Below are positions 60,723-64,000 of a DNA stretch of 64,000 bases, in pieces. The notes under the pieces are model-generated. The model did no database searches, was not told the DNA's origin, and saw only the letters and a list, made by a program, of their open reading frames with translations. The stretch comes from Pseudomonas alliivorans (GTDB taxonomy: Bacteria; Pseudomonadota; Gammaproteobacteria; Pseudomonadales; Pseudomonadaceae): positions 248,001-312,000 of the forward strand of contig NZ_JAFFZW010000004.1 in the NCBI RefSeq assembly GCF_017826695.1, read 5' to 3'. Made by a program: the position numbers and the translations under genes. Position 1 is the stretch's first letter; each line of letters opens with the position of its first letter.

Positions 60723-62351
60723 CTACATGCGGAACTGGGCGACAAGTCGATTCAGTTCAACAGCTAACTTGGTCAATTCCGCTGTCGCGATGGCCGTTTG
60801 AGTAGACCCTTCAGAAGACTGATTCGACAGGTCTCGAATGCTCACCAAGCTGCGATCCACCTCTCTGGCAACTTGGGCCTGCTCTTCCGACGCCGTTGCA
60901 ATCAGCACATTTCTCTCTGTGATGTTGTCGATAGACTCGGTGATTTCGACTAGGGCAGATCCAGCACCATGAGCGGTATCAAGCGTTTTTTGCGCTTGGG
61001 CATTCGTGTGGCTCATTGCGGAGACAGCAGCTCCGGTGCCCTTCTGGATCGAGCTGATCATTTGCTCAATCTCGCTAGTGGACTGTTGGGTGCGATGGGC
61101 CAAAGCCCGAACCTCATCCGCGACCACTGCAAATCCACGACCAGCCTCACCTGCTCGAGCGGCTTCGATTGCAGCGTTTAATGCGAGAAGGTTGGTCTGC
61201 TCAGCGATAGCACGAATGACATCAAGCACCTTGCTGATGTCTGTAGCCATCACGGCGAGCCCTTGAACCTCCTGGGTTGCGTCTTCGACGCTCCCAACCA
61301 TCAGACTAATCGCCTCGACTGTTTGATCTACTCGTGCACGACCAGAAACTGCTGCAGAATTTGAACGGGTCGCAGCCTCGGATGCTGCCGAAGCATTCCT
61401 GGCGACTTCCTCTACTGCGGCGCTCATTTCAGTAACCGCCGTCGCTGCCATTTCGACTTCGTTGTTCTGGCGCAGCATGCCTTTGCTTGCATCCTCGGTG
61501 ACCGCATGCATTTCCTCAGCCGTCGAAGCGAGCTGATTTGAGGAATCGGAGATTGACGAAAGTGTCGTACGCAATCCGCTTTGCATAAGCTTCAAGGCCA
61601 TCATCAGTCGGGCCACCTCATCGTGTCCTTGAGGCTCTATGATTTCGGTCAAATCGTTTTTGGCAATACGCTCGGCAATGAGCAAAGACTGGCTAACAGG
61701 ATATGTGATGCTACGGGTGTACATCAGCGCAAGCATTATAGCTGCGATCGTGCTCGCCGCTATAAACCCTCCAACAATCAGCTTTGTGTCCTCATAAAGA
61801 GCCGTCGCTTCCTCACCGGCCTTTCTTGCCTTGGCGTTGTTCAACTCCACGAGATTCTTTATAACGTTTTCTACCGCATCAGCGGCCTGCTTCATGGCCC
61901 CGCTAGACAGCTTTACAGCTTCGTCAATGTTTGCTGTCGCAATCAGGTTCAAGTATTGATCTTGATGGATGAGATATTCCGGATAGACTTTCGACAGTTC
62001 GCCGAAAAGCTGTTTGCCCTTCGGTGTCACTATCAGGGGTTGCAATTTCGAAATTAGATCCTGCACTGCGACTTTGGATTTTTTAACGTCTTCCAACGCC
62101 GCGACTTTACGATCGGCGGGCTCAATAGGATTGCGCAATCTGGAATTGCTGCCCCTAATACTCACAAACTCACGATCTATTAGCCCTAAGAACGATATGC
62201 TTGGTACCACGTTCGTTTCAACGAACTTTTCTGAGTCGTTCAAACTTGAAGCCTGCTTGAGGGCGATAAGCCCCAATGCAAGAATCATGACGCAGAACAA
62301 CCCGAAGCAAACGGCGGATCGAGGGGCAAGATTAAGTTTGCGAAGCATCAT
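60723..62351 (-). CDS. Methyl-accepting chemotaxis protein (4HB sensor)
   Basis: A 542-residue chemoreceptor: TM1 (about 12-32), a four-helix-bundle periplasmic sensor (about 35-190), TM2 ([20 protein letters not shown], about 192-211), HAMP, and a cytoplasmic signalling domain with the tip [19 protein letters not shown] and [14 protein letters not shown]. It should signal through CheW/CheA to flagella. The ligand is unknown. GGAG lies 8 bases before the first ATG; a second ATG follows directly. It lies alone among mobile debris, so it may be acquired cargo. Confidence 0.9.
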   Translation of the reverse strand: MMLRKLNLAPRSAVCFGLFCVMILALGLIALKQASSLNDSEKFVETNVVPSISFLGLIDREFVSIRGSNSRLRNPIEPADRKVAALEDVKKSKVAVQDLISKLQPLIVTPKGKQLFGELSKVYPEYLIHQDQYLNLIATANIDEAVKLSSGAMKQAADAVENVIKNLVELNNAKARKAGEEATALYEDTKLIVGGFIAASTIAAIMLALMYTRSITYPVSQSLLIAERIAKNDLTEIIEPQGHDEVARLMMALKLMQSGLRTTLSSISDSSNQLASTAEEMHAVTEDASKGMLRQNNEVEMAATAVTEMSAAVEEVARNASAASEAATRSNSAAVSGRARVDQTVEAISLMVGSVEDATQEVQGLAVMATDISKVLDVIRAIAEQTNLLALNAAIEAARAGEAGRGFAVVADEVRALAHRTQQSTSEIEQMISSIQKGTGAAVSAMSHTNAQAQKTLDTAHGAGSALVEITESIDNITERNVLIATASEEQAQVAREVDRSLVSIRDLSNQSSEGSTQTAIATAELTKLAVELNRLVAQFRM

Positions 62352-62493
62352 ATCGAGAACTCCAAGTCATGTTCCTATGTATCGTCAAGCTCTCTGTTTT
62401 CCACGACCGCCGTTCGTCGGGTGCAGGCAGTTTTCCCCGTAAACACTGGGTTTAAACAATCAGAACTGTTGTAACCGTTTGTTTCCCGCAATT

Positions 62494-62521
62494 AAAAAAG
62501 CCCTAAATACGACGTTTAGGC
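62494..62521 (-). terminator. Orphan minus-strand terminator left of the integrase module
   Basis: CCTAAA (62502-62507) and TTTAGG (62515-62520) form a 6-bp stem; on the minus strand six T follow. No minus-strand gene lies immediately to its right, where the excisionase-like and integrase genes run on the plus strand. It may be a remnant of a gene displaced by the island. Confidence 0.55.
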
Positions 62522-62555
62522 CCAGATGCTGCGGTGACTTGCGAATTGAGCCAAT

Positions 62556-62948
62556 GTGGATTGGCCCGAGGGGCAGCAGATCGAATACCTCCCTAAACCT
62601 ACTTCAACAACTTCACTGGGCATGTGTCGCGAAGAATTAAACAAGACGGTCCGGCCGTTTGTTCATGAATTTCCAATAGGCGAGCGAGGTGTCGGGGTCG
62701 ACCGGCAGCAGCTCGACGACTGGGCCATCGCCTACGTTTCAGCGATGGCAATTGAAAAGAAAGTCACATCGGCGCAACAATCTTCTCGCAGCGAGATGCT
62801 CCGTAATGGAGTAATACGATGGCGCGAAAAACTCTTACCGGCCTATCCAAAAGGAGCGGCCTCTGGCACATCGACAAAAAGGTCGACGGAGAACGAATTT
62901 ATGAAAGCACTGGCACAGGTGACCGCGCGGAGGCGGGACGCTACTTAA
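62556..62948 (+). CDS. Excisionase-like HTH protein (AlpA/pyocin-type), overlapping the integrase
   Basis: A 130-residue frame. The N-terminal half has EELNKTVRPFVHEFPIGERG and VDRQQLDDWAIAYV, a pattern of small DNA-binding proteins next to phage integrases (a 'xRPxxxExPIGxRGVxFDRxxLDxW' type). The C-terminal part TSTKRSTENEFMKALAQV is also typical of these. The GTG at 62556 is the furthest start; an ATG at 62622 is the alternative. It overlaps the integrase by 130 bases, as in intact relatives. Function: likely DNA bending at excision. Confidence 0.6.
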   Translation: MDWPEGQQIEYLPKPTSTTSLGMCREELNKTVRPFVHEFPIGERGVGVDRQQLDDWAIAYVSAMAIEKKVTSAQQSSRSEMLRNGVIRWREKLLPAYPKGAASGTSTKRSTENEFMKALAQVTARRRDAT

Positions 62949-64000
62949 TTCACCGACTCGAAAAGCACCGGCAGGAAAAAGTTTACAGTGTCAGGCAGTC
63001 AAGGCTTTGGGAAGAGGCGCCGGTAAGATACTCGATTGAGTTCAAGGATCAGCCGTCCATCGAGCTGACAGCTCACCAATTGAAGAGACTTCACCCATAC
63101 TTTGGCAACGTGCCCATCACCCACATCGACGATGAGGCGCTGGCACCTTACATCAAGGACTAGTTGAAGAGCAGTCGCACCAATGATGGAAAGCTTCGGC
63201 CGGGTCAGTCAAACCGTACAATCAACATCACGATAGAGAGTCATCCGGGTCTTGACCCTGTGCGCTCGAAAGTAGCGCGATGATGAACGACGGTCCTGGC
63301 TGGATTCGGTACCGATGTTGACGGAGCTGGAAGGGAAAAAAGCGCGCGCAGGCCATATTCTATGTCATGGGAAGAGCAATCGATTCTGATCAAGCAACTG
63401 TCGGAACACTTCAAGGTGATGACGCTATTCAAAGTGAATACCGGTTGCCGCGAGCAGGAGGTTTGTCGATTGCGATGGGACTGGGAGATTTTTGTTCCAG
63501 AGATTGGCGCGAGCGTCTTTCTGATACCAGAAGACTTCGGCGGAAGGCATGACCGGGCCGGGGTAAAGAATGGTGATGACCGGCTAGTGGTGCTGAATGA
63601 CGTGGCCAAATCCATCATTGAGGGGCAGCGCGGACTTGGCAAGACCTACGTCTTTCCATACGGAGGAGTAGGAAAATCCAGAAAGGAAGCCTGCATGCTG
63701 AGAATGAACAACTCAGCCTGGCGCAAGGCTCGAATAAGGGCAGTTGAGGTGTGGCAGCAAAAATACCTGAGACCCGCCCATGCCCGTTACCTATCGGTGA
63801 GGATTCACGACCTGAAACACACATACGGGCGCAGGCTAAAAGCTGCAGGGGTGACCCAGGAGGATAGAAAGTCTCTGTTGGGCCACAAGAACGGGAGTAT
63901 TACCAGCCATTACTCGGGTGCCGAGATAAGGCAGTTGGTGGAGGCTGCAAACAAGGTTTCAGCTACGGATTCACGCGGTCCTGTGCTGACCATATTGCAA
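62819..64000 (+). pseudogene. Tyrosine integrase, inactivated by two amber codons and two 2-bp indels (partial)
   Basis: Start ATG at 62819 with GGAG upstream. The N-terminal arm (MARKTLTGLSKRSGLWHIDK) and SAM-like region reach TAG at 63161-63163, where QLKSSRTNDG would follow CAG. A 2-bp loss near 63239 is inferred because ITIE is followed by RVLTLCARK only in another frame. A second TAG (63273-63275) replaces the Trp of ARKWRDDERRSWLD. A GC duplication near 63335 shifts frame again. After that the catalytic domain is open to the edge: TGCREQEVCRLRW, IHDLKHTYGRRL, LLGHKNGSITSHYS. It should be inactive. Confidence 0.85.

Larger units (their letters stand above)
54001..64000. mobile_element. 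Accessory mosaic region / genomic island (right end outside the window)
   Basis: From about 54,000 the Pseudomonas core gene order stops. The region carries a defence-like cassette with AT-rich composition, an IS element, phage gene fragments, a chemoreceptor and a broken phage-type integrase with excisionase-like gene. This mix is typical of an integration hot spot. Both borders are uncertain: the left one is set just upstream of moxR, and the right one lies beyond 64,000. Confidence 0.6.

Noticed and set aside
1..64000. CRISPR array, tRNA or rRNA genes
   Set aside because: No regularly spaced direct repeats or recognisable tRNA/rRNA sequence was seen, though I cannot run a covariance search.

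Overview
The window is chromosomal DNA of a fluorescent Pseudomonas, most likely the P. syringae group. The gene order from about 1 to 54,000 largely follows a block I know from P. aeruginosa (mexVW, the imelysin/di-haem cluster, bifA, sodB, argO-argP, xenB with its MFS and ArsR neighbours, an ACP phosphodiesterase gene, olsBA, a class I fumarase, pyruvate kinase, a PilZ gene, DUF58 and MoxR). The core genes are GC-rich with good Shine-Dalgarno sites. This assignment rests on protein sequence and synteny recalled from memory; no database search was run.

Region by region. 1-3172: the end of an RND efflux operon (mexV adaptor and the 5' part of mexW, running off the left edge). 3425-11857: a four-gene membrane-stress operon, PspA/IM30 - YqiJ-like OB-fold membrane protein - flotillin - 1645-residue AAA ATPase. 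11854-22577: an iron-linked cluster on the minus strand (imelysin lipoprotein, di-haem DUF1111 lipoprotein, second imelysin, Tat-type DUF1513), split by a three-gene type VI secretion cargo module (DUF4123 chaperone, VasX/BTH_I2691-type effector with a one-base frameshift, DUF6708 membrane partner). 22772-27580: bifA, sodB, argO/argP. 27657-30551: epimerase, a coiled-coil membrane protein and an odd DG-repeat protein. 30625-35474: xenB-MFS-arsR with an operator array, acpH, ornithine-lipid genes olsB-olsA. 35766-39308: serine hydrolase, small membrane protein, YceI, phospholipase D-type enzyme, DUF6124. 39364-44138: a structured RNA candidate and two enzyme/LysR divergent pairs. 44268-45746: an RTX protein made of three epimerase-type R-modules without a catalytic domain. 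46192-53954: fumarase, ferredoxin reductase, pykA, lipoprotein, PilZ, DUF58-MoxR.

At about 54,000, just upstream of moxR, the core order ends and a mosaic accessory region begins and continues to the window edge. It holds a putative defence cassette (DUF3696-type AAA ATPase, translationally coupled to an unknown protein with a faint PLD-like HDRF motif, then a DUF6615-type protein with a PD-(D/E)XK-like pattern), an IS5-family element interrupting a small ORF, phage debris including the N-terminus of a DNA methyltransferase, a small secreted protein, a chemoreceptor, and an excisionase-like gene followed by a tyrosine integrase broken by two amber codons and two 2-bp indels. The defence cassette is visibly more AT-rich than the core.

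The best candidate for an undescribed system is the three-gene cassette at 54,511-57,989. The orphan T6SS cargo inside the imelysin cluster, the R-module-only RTX protein and the structured leader at 39,364-39,540 are the other main leads. I recognised no tRNA, rRNA or CRISPR array.
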